From NCBI GenBank assembly GCA_028554755.1, contig JAPTOF010000006.1, forward strand, positions 3,032,501-3,096,500: a stretch of 64,000 bases of DNA, written 5' to 3'. Numbering within the stretch: the first letter of the stretch is position 1; every line of letters begins with the position of its first letter. Source of the DNA: Cordia subcordata (lineage: Eukaryota; Streptophyta; Magnoliopsida; Boraginales; Cordiaceae). This document shows positions 38,001-49,620 of this stretch, piece after piece. The translations under genes and the position numbers were made by a program. Below the pieces are notes generated by a model. The model did no database searches and was not told the origin of the DNA. It saw only the letters and a program-made list of their open reading frames with translations.

Positions 38001-39890
38001 GTATATGTTTTGCTTCACAGGTCAATGGGAGTGAATTTGCTTTTGTGTCTCTTTTAGCCTTCGAAAATGACTTAAGGTACCTCTCTATCTGCTGTTCATT
38101 CAGTTGCTTGTCACATACAATTGTCAGGCTCCTGACGTACTAATCTATGCTTTATTTAAGGATTCCCGAGGCTTTACCTTGTCTTCATGATAAAGTGCTT
38201 GCAGCTGCTGCTGATCCTGCTATTAGTTTCTTCAAAAGTCAAAAGAAGGACAAGGTATCAGACCGTGATATTACTCTGATTTCTATCTAAGAACCACTTG
38301 GTGAACATGCTTCTTTATTGCCAGGCTTCTTCTTCTGGAGGTTTTGCTGGTATCATAAAGGGTCTCAAAGGACTAAAGGCAGCACAGGATGTTGATGATA
38401 CTGAAGATCATGACAATCTTATTGCAAGTCTAGAGTCTATGTTTTCCAGATATCCTTTCTCAGGCATTTCAGTCGACATTGCGGATGACCTAGAAGGTCT
38501 TGAACTTAACATAGGTAATAAACTGTTCCTCCCTGAAAAAAGAAATCAGGGAAAGGGACAAAGGAATCTCCCAACCACATAAACTTCAAAAGAAAAAGAT
38601 TCTGTATCGTGTGCACTTCTGAAGGTAGATGTCTGTTTTACAGATGACATTGAGATTGATGAACCTGTTGCTGTTACATCATCTCTTGAGAGCAATAATG
38701 ACAGGATAGGTATACGAGTGAATTTCTCTGCATTGCAGTTTGCTTTTTGTTTGGACTGTGATATGGATCTGACATTTTGATTTACTGCTCCAGAAAAAGA
38801 AACAGAGAGGCAAAGGTTATTTGAAGGTGGTTCTAGTGATAACAAACCAAGAATGAGAACGCGTGAAGAAATTATAGCAAAATATAGAGGCACAGGGGTA
38901 TCTTTTCCTTTCTTTTCCTGTTTTTGAGAAAATCCTACATGCTTTTGTTGTTTTCGGATTACATCTGATCCTCCTCTGCTTCTAGGATGCTACATCTGCT
39001 GCTTCACAGGCAAAAGATAAACTTTTAGAGCGCCAGGAGAAACTTGAGGTAGGGAAATCTCAAAACTGTTTCTCACCATTTTCTCTCTCTTTGGTTCATT
39101 TACATTGATTTAGTTTAGGTTCTCTTTTGGGTCATTCTTTTGCATGTCTGGGGGTGCTGACGGTAAACAAGAAACTGGTTGGGAACAGAAACAAACTAGA
39201 TGTAGGAATGTGCAACGAGAGAGACAATGACAACATCAGATTGACATGATGGCCAATTGTTTTTAGGGGTTTCATCTATAAGTGAGGGTGAGAAAACGAA
39301 CGAGGTCCGCAAATATTTTCGCCCATCAGTCCAGATTTCCGCTTCGTGGAATAGTCTGCCAAAAAAAATTCTTTTTGGATCTCCACTAGATCGAGTTATC
39401 GGACAGGGTTGCTTCACCAATAAAATATGCTTCGCAAATAAAATAATTAGGCTCCATGATATGGGGCCTGTTTGGATTGGCTTTCTTTTTAAGGAAAAAG
39501 TTTCCCAAAAAAAGTACATTTTTTAGGCAATAATTATTTGGCTTCACTTCTAGAAAAGTTGAAATTCTGAAAAAAGTTCAAATACAGCTTCTCTCAGAAG
39601 TCATAATTTTTAGCTTACCAAAAAAGCACTTTTCTTTAAAAGTCGTTAAAAATGGTGCTTTTTAAAAAAGCCAATCCAAACGAGCCCATAAGCCCAATAT
39701 TGACGGCTTTTTTCTCTTGCAAACCACTAACTAGTCATCTTCTTGGACTAACTAATTTCTGATATGCTTATGTATCTACCAGAGACTCAGCAAGAACACT
39801 GAAGAGCTACAAAGTGGAGCTGAAAACTTTGCATCATTGGCGAATGAGCTTGCTAAGCAAATGGAAAAACGTAAATGGTGGCAATTATGA
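29050..39890 (+). CDS. tomosyn-like WD40 / R-SNARE protein (24 exons, 1104 aa)
   Basis: Exons are 29050-29097, 29486-29601, 30178-30262, 30448-30501, 30691-30782, 30884-30987, 31779-31851, 32999-33458, 34511-34849, 34926-35135, 35263-35361, 35452-35524, 35815-35942, 36068-36347, 36442-36671, 36752-36876, 37100-37217, 38021-38076, 38161-38254, 38325-38514, 38644-38709, 38794-38897, 38986-39048 and 39783-39890. They sum to 3315 nt, exactly 1105 codons. The N-terminal three quarters is WD40-like (LLAIGTLDGRIKVIG, YIGDEYGYVSVWK, LLIAYDNGLIVLWDL, SVLAVGYVDGDILLWNL), as in Lgl/tomosyn proteins. The C-terminus is an R-SNARE-like coiled coil ending RKWWQL with no membrane anchor. Tomosyns bind syntaxin-type Qa-SNAREs and restrain vesicle fusion; a plant exocytosis role is inferred. 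Length is close to the Arabidopsis homologue At5g05570 as I recall it. Intron 14 uses a GC donor, and intron 23 holds a MITE. Confidence 0.9.
32793..32874. repeat. 41-bp tandem duplication in tomosyn intron 7
   Basis: The unit starting CTATCTTCATATTTTATT and ending CACAATCCTTT occurs twice in a row, identical by eye, with a 41-base period. Confidence 0.85.
39464..39687. mobile_element. MITE copy in tomosyn intron 23
   Basis: The left end GGGCCTGTTTGGATTGGCTT and the right end (reverse complement GGGCTCGTTTGGATTGGCTT) are nearly perfect inverted repeats around a T-rich/A-rich interior of about 224 bp total. It is the same family as 2175-2403. It sits between the last two coding exons, about 95 bases before the final acceptor. 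Confidence 0.8.
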
Positions 39891-40209
39891 GATTACTGGC
39901 GTCCTGGAAGAGAGATTTGTTAGTCTGAACCACTTTAACCTTGTTGATGCTACGCAGTCCTTGTGAGACTATTTGGCAGAATCTTTTGTTGCAGAAAGAC
40001 ATCTAACAAGTTTGTTTGAACAACCAAATGATCATGTCTCAGCCACCACTGATAATTTACATCAAAATACCTAGCACCTGCTAAAGCATTTGATAATTTT
40101 TGTCTACAAGCATTTACAAGTAATTGGTTGAACCTGCATCTCTCTGATATTGGCAATGTCAAAACAATCTTTTCATGATTGATATTTGAATCTCCTTGAG
40201 GTGTTACTT

Positions 40210-40304
40210 CCCTGCTTCTTCCCCCCATCCCATGAGATTCGGTCCCAGGTTATTACTTTTGAGAGTAGTTTCAACCATTTGAGCTACCCTTGATCCATGA
40301 CTCC
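40210..40304 (-). mobile_element. short tRNA-derived SINE with 11-bp target duplications
   Basis: AGGTGTTACTT occurs exactly at 40199-40209 and 40305-40315. The 95-bp insert, read on the minus strand, has a clear A box GGGTAGCTCAAATGGTTGA and a B-box-like GGGACCGAATCTC about 30 bases later, a tRNA-like spacing. It lies about 310 bases past the tomosyn stop codon, probably in or near the 3'UTR. No poly(A) tail is present, so the 3' end may be truncated or the family may be tailless. Confidence 0.65.
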
Positions 40305-40552
40305 AGGTGTTACTTTTTTTTCAAGTTTTCTTGGATGTGTAGCTTCTGGAGATTTTACCATTTTCTGCATAAATTTTCAGTTAATCAGCATCTTAAATTG
40401 CATATTGGAGTTGGGAACTCATGAAATGCTGGTTTATTTTAACGGTTTGGTGCTCTCCTGATTTTCATCTTTCTCGTGTAGGATAAAGATGTTGGTTTTC
40501 TCAACAGAATGAAATCAAGTGCAGACACTAAATCTATCTAAGAAAAAACATA

Positions 40553-40938
40553 GGGCCTGCTTGTTTCTGTTTTTGTTTTTATTTTTTCGTTTTGGAAAGA
40601 GTTCTTCAAAACACGATTCAAAAACAATTTTAAAGAACTGTCTTAAATGGGTTGTTTGTAAATTTTTATGGTTGAATAGATGAAAAGTGGAGAGAGGTTA
40701 AAAAGAAAAGTGTTTTTCTTTATAATGGTATTTAAATTACAAAATTGTCATTATAGACTCTTCCTTGTTTTTGTGGAGTTTTTGAGAACAGAATGTTGAA
40801 AATATCCTTTTGCTATCTTTTTTTTTGTTATTAAAACAATTATTTTCATAATTATTTTTAAAAACTAAAAACAAAAATAGTCTTTTTCAAACTATTTTTT
40901 TTTTGTTTTTTTATTTTTAAAAACTAACAGAGTCCTTA
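40553..40938. mobile_element. probable MITE downstream of the tomosyn gene
   Basis: The left end GGGCCTGCTTGTTTCTGTTT and the right end (reverse complement AAGGACTCTGTTAGTTTTT) are weakly inverted. The arms are TTTTTATTTTT-rich on the left and AAAATAAAAA/mixed on the right, like the element at 5364. No target duplication was identified. Confidence 0.4.
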
Positions 40939-42412
40939 AAAGTTACACAATAGGCAACCACAGCTACAACAAAATAAATGAAAAGTTTAACGAAAGATAC
41001 ACCAAATCTAAGAAAGATAAATAAATTGCGGGACATTTTCACTGCGTGGTCCCTGGAAATGATTCAATTTGTGGGTCTGTTTTCGCACCTCGCACCACTA
41101 AAATAAGTTGCCAATCACAGTCCAATGACCTCACCTCTACTTTAAAAAAAAATACATTATCAATTCTTCCTCGTAAATTTGTTATTCTTTTATTTTTCCT
41201 TGGTCTTTTTATTTATTTATTAATCAATGTGAATGCTTATGCAAAACAATACATCAACCCTCTCTGCTTCACCAATCATCGGATAAGCAACCGACTTTTC
41301 ACCGTCTTAGCGAGTCAACGCCTCACCCAATTCACTTCTTTAGAGGAGGAGGGGGGAGGGAGAGGAGAAAAAGCTTCACCAGAGGACGGCAGCAAAAATG
41401 TAGAAACCGACCATTACATTTTCATGAAGTCTTTTCGTTTCGAGGGTTGACTTTCTTCATGAAAAATTATTTTTTCATAAAAAATATATTATTTTTGTAA
41501 TAAATATTTAGGTTAAATTTAAAAATAATTTAATTTTTTTAAAAAAGTCCAATTTAACTCTTTTTAAAAAGTCAAAAAAAATTTTTTACGAGGTTAAAAA
41601 TCAGAATTTTTAATTTTTCAAAAAATAGAACATTTTTTTTAAAGAAAATTAAAACAACGTTTAAAGAAAAAAATCAATCAAAACGGACCTTTAATATTTT
41701 TCATTTTTTGGGAACCGACCAGAGCTTTGATTAAGTGTTCTCCACGGTTAGTCGTGGTTTTTGGTCGGAGTAACCTCGTAAAAGTTGGAAGATTGACTTT
41801 GATAAGCTGAAAGAAAATTGACAATCGTGCTCCAGTCCCTCTCTTTTATCTTATAATGAATGTTGCTTTGAGCCTTTGACAGCAGACCATATAATATGTT
41901 AGCCAAGTCTGACCACATGAGTTTTCGGCTCTCACTTCCACACGTTTGGGCGTTTGCAGACGCGCTCTCTCACTCTTGTGATGCAAACCTTGAGATATCT
42001 AAATTGTTGGGCCCATACGCATGGTGATATATGACTCTTAACGAAAAGGATTTTTGAAAAAGAAGTTATTCGAATGAAAAAAGATATAATATAACAGTTT
42101 TTTTTTTTGGGTATAAATATAAAAGTTTATTATTTTCTGTAATTTATTCGTTTGAAGTAATTTGGACATTTTAAGAAATTGGTCGAGTCACTTGTTAAAT
42201 ATAATGTGAAAGTTTGAAAATTGTACTTTGGAAAAAAGAAACAATTAATTTTGTGGGCGTATGTGTAACAAACCGTGACTAATAGAATAAATACTTAATT
42301 TGATTTACTTTATTGTCTTTTATGATGTTTTTGGTTTCTCATTTTCTTTTTTGTTGTTGACTTACAATATTAGAATTTTTATATTTGTTATGTAAAAAAA
42401 AATGATTTTTTT
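40939..42412. other. intergenic, no gene recognised
   Basis: Frames present are short and lack homology. There is a purine-rich GAGGAGGAGGGGGGAGGGAG patch at about 41344-41363 and several poly-A/T runs. Confidence 0.5.
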
Positions 42413-43434
42413 TGCTTATAAATTTTTTTGTGTTTAGACATAAGTCCCTCGCTAGTTTCTAAATTTACAAAATTATAATTGAGACCCTTATATTTTTCCA
42501 AAAGTTATACACTTGGTTCTTCTATCATAATTTTTGTCCATTTTGACGACAAGTGCCCAGTACGCGCAAAAAATGCGATTGAACCTCGTGTTTTACTCTT
42601 AATTACACGTACACCCCTTATATTTTTTTTCCCTTTTTATCGTATTTCAAAAATAAAATTAAAATTAAAATCACCACCCACGCTCTCGCCCCCCTCGCCC
42701 GGGGGGCACGCCACCCCCACCCCCATCCCCATCCCCACACCCTTTCATCATCGTCCCATTTTTTTTATTTCGCTGCTGCTGGGTTTTAGCTTGCTTCTCT
42801 CGCTGGTTAGCTAGGAAAAAAAAAATGAAAGTGCTGCTTTGTGTTTGTGTGAGCTGGTTGATGATTTGAAAAGGGTAGGCTCGCTTGGCTTTGCTTAGCT
42901 GTTGTACGTGTTTGGCTTGCTTATGTTGTGCGTTGCTACTGCTGCTAATTGGGCTGGGGCTTTTTGTGTGAGAAAGAGAAGGAAGAATTGGAGTTGTGCG
43001 AGAGGGCTGTTTTGGTGCGTGAGAGCTGCTCGTGTTGATAGGATTGTTCCCGTGTACATTATCGTGAGGACAAGGGCTGTGACGAGCTGAAGATAGAAGC
43101 CGAAATAGGGTTGGGGGTGGCGGTGCTGGGCGTTGGGGGTGTTAGGGGTGGCGGGCCTGGGAAGCGGGGAGATGGGTATTTTCCTTTTCTTTTTTTTTTT
43201 AATTTAAATTTTTAATTTTTTTAATTTTAATTAAAAAAGGGTTAAGTAGATATTTTATTTAATAAGATAAGGACAAAATAAGCATTTTACATAATCTGTT
43301 AATGAATTAATGGAAAAATTGATGAAGGGGCAAGTGTGCAATTTTTGAGAAAATACAGGGAGTTTCAATTATAATTTTGTGAATTTAGAGGCTGACATTG
43401 TAATTAGACTTAAATACAAGGGTTCATAAGCCAA
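42413..43434. mobile_element. Mutator-like element (MULE) with long TIRs and GC-rich centre
   Basis: The left arm from 42413 and the reverse complement of the right arm from 43434 align over at least 130 bases, including a shared CACAAAATTATAATTGA-type core (TACAAAATTATAATTGAGAC on the left). Weaker inverted similarity continues inward through T/A-rich sequence to a C-rich tract (about 42670-42740) facing a G-rich tract (about 43105-43175). Very long TIRs are the hallmark of Mutator-like elements. The centre (42750-43100) is GC-richer than the surroundings but has no recognisable protein, so it could be a captured host fragment. A 9-bp target duplication could not be fixed because the flanks are A-runs. 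Confidence 0.65.
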
Positions 43435-44094
43435 AAAAAAACCCCCAAAAAAAAACCAGTATCATAAAGTGTTTACACTATGATAAACTAATACAATAAA
43501 GGGTTGTTAGATGGAATAGTCAATAATGACTTAATTATAAAAAAGTGTTAAAAAAATAAACTTCTGTGATTTGTAGTAAAGATTTGGTTTTATGCAAGGT
43601 GAAAAAAAAAAAAAAAACTGCAACAAAACAGATAGAAGAGTTAGAAAAGTAAGCAAAACCCATTAGCAAAAACAGCAAAATATATCACAAGAAAGCACCC
43701 AGAAAAATCGTAATGCAAGTAGGCCCCTGGCGGCAAGTCAAGAATCAGCAAAAACATTAGACAAAGTAATTGACTGAAAAGCTAAGTAATTAAAAATTGC
43801 AAACACGCATATCGCATTTTTCTTGTTTAGATTACCCATGTGCCTTGGACAAACTATAGTGTTCAGGAAAGCAGGCAGAAAGAGACCACTCCATTGATGT
43901 ATATAATAGAGAGATGATTGTTCGAAGAGAAGATAAGAAACAACACACAGATTGAGGCCCTTGTAGCTGTACTATTAACCAATTTAGAGGAGAGGATTCT
44001 TTGTGTTATCCACTCACCCAACCCTATTTGCAATCTTGCCATATTGCAGCTAGCCACGCAAATTAAATACCACACATACACACATATATACATA

Positions 44095-44216
44095 TATATT
44101 ATATATTATATATATTTGAGTAGCCAATAGTTTAGAGCCCTCTTTCTCTCCATAGGGTGAGAGAAGCCAGAGAGAAAAAAATCTTGGGGTTTCTCTCAGA
44201 AAAGGGGTGACCAATA
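44095..44216 (+). promoter_or_regulatory. core promoter and leader of the FAD7/FAD8-like gene
   Basis: A TATA-rich stretch at about 44078-44115 is followed by a CCAAT (44124-44128), then a CTCTTTCTCTCC pyrimidine patch at about 44141 and a purine-rich leader running to the ATG at 44217. The arrangement fits a TATA promoter with a short 5'UTR, but the exact TATA cannot be chosen within the TA tract. Confidence 0.4.
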
Positions 44217-46436
44217 ATGGCTAGCTATGTGTTATCAGAATGTGGTGTTAAACCCCTTCCAAGAATATACCCAAAACCAAGAACAGGCCCCAATTGTTGC
44301 AGCACCAACCCCATTAGGTTGAAAGTCGCAAAAAGATCAGATCTTGGTGGTTCTTTGTTTGGCTTGTCAATAAGGGGAGCTAAAGAGAGAAACTTTGCTT
44401 TGAGAGTGAGTGCACCAGTGAGGATTCAACAAGTTGGTGAAAAAGATGAAGAAAGAGAGGTTGTTAATGGGGTTGGTGGTGAAGATGAGAGTGTTTTTGA
44501 CCCTGGTGCACCACCCCCATTCAAGTTGTCTGATATCAAAAATGCTATTCCAAAGCATTGTTGGGTTAAGGACCCTTGGAGGTCTATGAGCTATGTGGTG
44601 AGAGATGTTGTGGCTGTTTTCGGGTTAGCCGCTGCGGCTGCTTATTTCAACAACTGGGTTGTTTGGCCTCTGTATTGGTTTGCTCAGGGGACTATGTTCT
44701 GGGCCCTCTTTGTTCTTGGACATGACTGGTAAATCAACTCTCTAAACCCTTTCCACAAAGTTCTCATTTTTATTGTTGTTTTCTTGCCTCAATTGCTGTT
44801 TAATCATGGGTGCTGATTTGTTTGTCGATTGTTGCAGTGGTCACGGCAGCTTTTCTAATAATCCCAAGCTAAATAGTGTTGTTGGACATATCCTTCATTC
44901 TTCAATTCTCGTCCCCTACCATGGATGGTATATTCCTAAGTTCTAATTGGGTTCTTTTTTTTTTTTTTTAAAGTTCTGTTTATGAAGAAATCTTGGGTCT
45001 CTGTTGAGAGAAAGGAGATAAAATAAGCATGTCACTAATTTAATATCCTGATGATTTTTACAGGAGAATCAGCCATAGGACTCACCATCAGAACCATGGG
45101 CATGTTGAGAATGATGAATCTTGGCACCCTGTATGTTATTTCATTTGTCCTTGTTGTGACCTGCATTCTTGTTATTTTTTGTAGCATTTTGTTATTATGT
45201 GTTATCCATAGCCAGAGTTTTTCCTCTAGATAATTGATTATGAGTTATATTTTCTTTTCCAATCTTCTATTCAGTTATCTGAGAAGTTATACAAAAATTT
45301 GGATACTGCTACCAGGATGTTGAGGTTTACCTTGCCTTTCCCTATGTTTGCATACCCTTTTTACCTGGTGAGCAGCTTATTTCTTCCCATTGGATAAATT
45401 GTGAACTTGTCAATAAATTGGCATTGCTAATGTCCATTAATTAATGTTTGTTTCTGAACTCAATCACAGTGGGGTAGAAGTCCCGGCAAGAAAGGCTCTC
45501 ATTTCGATCCAAACAGCAATTTATTTACACGAAGTGAGAGGAAAGATGTGATCACCTCAACCTTGTGTTGGACAGCAATGGTAGCATTGCTCGTAGGATT
45601 ATCCTTTGCCATGGGTCCAATGCAAATCCTCAAACTTTATGCCGTTCCTTATTGGGTTAGTTCATCGTTCAACATTTGTGATTTCATCACTTCTTCTGCG
45701 AACCATATTGTTCTCTTTGGCTTTTGCTGATTGATATTGTCCTAGTTGAATCTTTTCTTTGAATGCAGATCTTTGTCATGTGGTTGGACGTAGTTACATA
45801 CCTACACCATCATGGCCATGAAGACAAACTCCCTTGGTACCGCGGAGAGGTATGCAAAATGAGAATACAGTTTGCAGAATCAATCTTCTACTTTAGATTC
45901 TCTTTTTGTTTTTATTTGTTTTGGTTGCTGTTGCATTTTTTAAGGCTTTCGGTGCTTTAGCTGGCTAGTGATATTCTACGTGTGCATTTTTCTTTTGTCT
46001 AATTGCTCATTGTGATCAAACAGGAATGGAGTTATTTGAGAGGAGGCCTTACAACACTTGATCGAGATTATGGATGGATTAATAACATCCACCACGACAT
46101 AGGGACCCATGTCATACATCATCTCTTCCCACAGATCCCTCACTACCATTTGGTGGAAGCAGTAAGTATCTATTCTTTTTAAAGTCAGATTTAACATGAG
46201 TGATTTTAAAAGTATGTGATTGACACAGATTGTGATCTTTGACATTACAGACAGAAGCTGCTAAACCGGTGCTAGGAAAATACTACAGGGGGCCAAAGAA
46301 ATCATTGCCTCTTCCGTTACACTTATTAGGAGTGCTTACGAGAAGCATGAAAAAGGATCATTATGTGAGTGACACTGGGGATGTTGTCTATTATCAAAGA
46401 GACCCTCAACTCTTTGGGACTCAGAAGTCAACTTGA
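44217..46436 (+). CDS. FAD7: plastidial omega-3 fatty acid desaturase, FAD7/FAD8-like (8 exons, 450 aa)
   Basis: Exons are 44217-44728, 44838-44927, 45064-45130, 45275-45367, 45470-45655, 45769-45849, 46024-46161 and 46251-46436. All introns are GT-AG and the total is 451 codons. The enzyme converts linoleate to alpha-linolenate (18:2 to 18:3, and 16:2 to 16:3) in chloroplast glycerolipids, using ferredoxin. The three histidine boxes that bind the di-iron centre are complete: HDCGH 169-173 (split by intron 1), HRTHH 205-209 and HVIHH 372-376. An N-terminal extension of about 70 residues, rich in basic and hydroxylated residues and ending before VSAPVRI, reads as a chloroplast transit peptide. 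There is no C-terminal ER retrieval signal, which argues against FAD3. Hydrophobic spans at about 130-165 and 280-330 fit a membrane desaturase. FAD7 and FAD8 cannot be separated here. The exon pattern is the usual eight. Confidence 0.95.
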
Positions 46437-47971
46437 AGCTGCGACCGTTCACAAAGTACGCAATTAGGCTACTACTATAGGCTCGCTGCGCTTCGTCAAT
46501 CTCTACCCCTTGTTGAAAAATCAAACCAAAGCTTACCAAGAAACTGATTCTTTTATGCTATCTTCCTAGCTGCTGAAAGAAAAATATTCAGCGTGTATAT
46601 TTATTCAATTTGGAAAAGATCTCTCTGCCTTTGAAAATTGTTTCCCGTTTCCATAGTGGAGAATGGCTCTGGGATAGAAATTAGATTTGCAGCAATTGCT
46701 AATATGCACAAGCAACATGGATTTAATGTATTCTATTGCTGAGTTAAAAGGGAAGTGAACTTGTTCCTGTCTGGTTCTGTTTGTTTTGTGAATGTGTCTA
46801 TACTTGCTTGTCATGCTTTCAGCCCCGGAGCTTCAATTTAACTCTCATTTGTCATTCCCCCAGGTTTAGAATTCAAGAAATGCAAATAAAAAACTGCATC
46901 ATATGTTTGAAAATGGAAGTCTTGGTCAAATGTCAACTAAAGTCTAAACTCGTGAACTCGGGCTATATATATTTTTCTTAAACGGGGTATTTATCTAGAA
47001 ACGATTTTCGCGTCAACTGGGATATTACGGCTGCCAAGTGCTTATTATTTATTCCCCCAAATTAAGTAATGCCAAACACCCTCTTTATTACTCATTTTGA
47101 ATAAGCTGTTATGCAATGTTAATTAATTAACTCAGCAGAGAATGTGGTCAGAATCCTTCTGTGGTCATTCTTGGTTGTTGATTGGTAGCTGTCACGATTG
47201 TCTTTTTCCATCTACTTGCACCTTTTGTAAATTGTTGTCAAATGGAGAACAGTGCGCTCCTGAGAGATATCATCTAATTTTTGATTTTGACTCTTTCGTT
47301 TTTCAATAAATAAAGGATGTGGAGAAAAGCTTCTTGATATTCCGGGTTTCAACTTTCAAGAGGGGCCTTTGCCTTCTAAGCAAGACATAGCCACCACACA
47401 CACAGCAACTACTGGATTCTCTCTCAGTATATAAGGAATCCAGTGAGCTTTAGCATAATGGTGAGAAGTGGCATCGTGTTTATTTTGGATTTTGTGGTAA
47501 CCTAAATTTAGATCACTTCAGAATTTATATTAGAGACGTTATGAATACAATACGTCTTTTAATTAATTTGGAGTATGTGTTAGATGCGCTGCTACGTCAT
47601 GAAGTTTGTATCGTTGGCGGGGATTTAATATAGTATTGCATAAGCGAGTTCCTTGACATTGAAAAAAAACAAAAAAAAAAAAAAAAGAGGGGAAAAAGTT
47701 GCATTTCAAGTGGAAATGTGAATCTTTCTCAAGCACAGTCTCAACATCTCCAATATACAAAAAAGAGAGAGAGACGTAATTATGCTACGCTTCATGATAA
47801 AGCCAACAGCAAGCTCTGTTGGCAAATGCACATTAGAAATTTTTTTTAAAGTCAACGGATCCAAGGAGAGTTTTGGGAAGGAACAGATTTGCCATGTTGG
47901 TAAAGTTACCGGGTGTTATGTGAATGCATGTGGATTTTGTTTATATACAAGCTTTATATATTTATTTATAG

Positions 47972-48017
<46 letters not shown>

Positions 48018-49620
48018 ACTAACTAAACCAATCCAAAAGTTAGAATTAATTTGATTATTTACATAACTAAAAATCAATTAATTTTTTTAAAATAAAAACT
48101 AACTGATTTAGGCTTCGTTTTGTTTTGCAAAAAATATTTTTTGCATTTTTCCTATGTTTATCTTACGGACATCCTTAAAAGAGTTACGCACCCCGACAAC
48201 ATATTCGTGTAATCACGCTGGATTAAAAATGGGCCAATTGATATTAATGCTTTGGGCCCCGAAAGTATTGGCTGACAATAGTTTTAGCTTCCACATCTTT
48301 GTTAATTTCCTTTCAGTAGCGTTCAGTCGTTGGCGAGTTTAGACAGAGACACCAATACGACATGTAAAAAAAAGAGTAAAATTTAGATTCGTCATCAATA
48401 CTATAAGTCTTATAATAGTTTTTCTCAGATCAGCAATTATTACAGCAAAATATAATTAGTCACAAAAGTACGTAATAATAATTGTTAATATAATTATGAT
48501 AAGATAATCTGAATCTGAATAATTAAACATTTTTTTGGTCAGAACGTGCCGTTGCAATCCGGTGAAAGAGAAGAGGTTGGTGTTGGATGACTGAGAAAGA
48601 GGAAGTAAAGGCGGCTATGCAAATTCACACTAATAAGATTCTAGAAAGTGGACCCCACGCGTTTGAAGATGATGATGATATTTTGCCAGCAGTGTCATCA
48701 TAACCATCATCATCAATCCAGCAATAAAAAGTATCAAACCCCATTTTTTTAGCCCAAAAGAACAAAAGCGACACTAACTAAAATTTTAGTGTGATTATGG
48801 TTGGTTTACAGAGAATATAATATGCACTCGGGATGACTTTTTCTTGAGTTTTTTTTTTTCCCAAAAATTATAGATTTAAATTTCAAAAAAAAAATCAAAA
48901 ACCATAAAATAAAATAAAAAATCTTTCGACATCTTAATATTTTCGATCCCAAAACTAAATAAAGAAAACATGATAGAGCAGCGGTGATATATTTATATAA
49001 GCAGATTTCACTTGGTAAGATAAATGTTTGATTTGATTTAATATAAAATCATAAATAAAGGGAATAGGAGTACATGCTCATTCAGTTTACTTACAATTAT
49101 TAGAGCTTCACCTCAGCAAAAGGGCAGGTGGAACAAGAAAAGGGGATGAATGACAGAGGAAAAAAGGAGGAAGAAGAAGAAGAAGAAACAAAAACTCCAG
49201 CTCTTCTTTCGGCCATGAAACAAAGATGATCTCTTCTCAATCAATCTTTTGTTCACATGCTCCAGGAAACACAACAGAAACAAAGAAACACCACAATCTC
49301 AAAGCAAACACCTCACAAGTGGAAATACAGATAATAGAATCATCCTTCATTAAGACTATAAAGAACAGTCTCCTTTTCAATAATACCATTAGTATATTGG
49401 AGAATACAGAAAACAATCTCCAGAAGGAGAGAATATATATAGAAATATCAAACTAAACTTTGCCAACTCTTCACATGATAAGAACAGTCACTTTCCCAAC
49501 CCGATCGACATCCTACCCAATCTATCTAACGCATACAACAAATGTCAATAAAAGACTTGAAAGAATATATGAATATGGTTAGGAATAACCCATGAAGCAA
49601 ATGGTTGGCAGAAAAGTTGA
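46437..49620. other. intergenic between FAD and CCCH genes, no gene recognised
   Basis: The region contains the FAD 3' flank (AATAAA at about 46886), a 9-bp inverted repeat at 47411-47444, a (TA)n tract at 47976-48014, poly-A/T runs, and the 3' flank of the CCCH gene. A 38-codon frame at about 48586 lacks support as a gene. Confidence 0.5.
47976..48014. repeat. (TA)n microsatellite
   Basis: About 19 TA units. Confidence 0.95.

Noticed and set aside
39950..40228. Minus-strand 92-codon frame downstream of tomosyn
   Set aside because: It begins inside the SINE and shows no domain; chance frame in 3' flanking DNA.
42479..43090. Two plus-strand frames of 111 and 62 codons inside the MULE-like element
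   Set aside because: The first is dominated by a Pro-Thr tract from C-rich repeats and the second has no homology I recognise; kept only as possible captured DNA.
48586..48702. Short 38-codon frame with an Asp run, near an HSE-like ATTCTAGAAAG
   Set aside because: Too short, no homology, and no adjacent gene in the right orientation for the motif to regulate.
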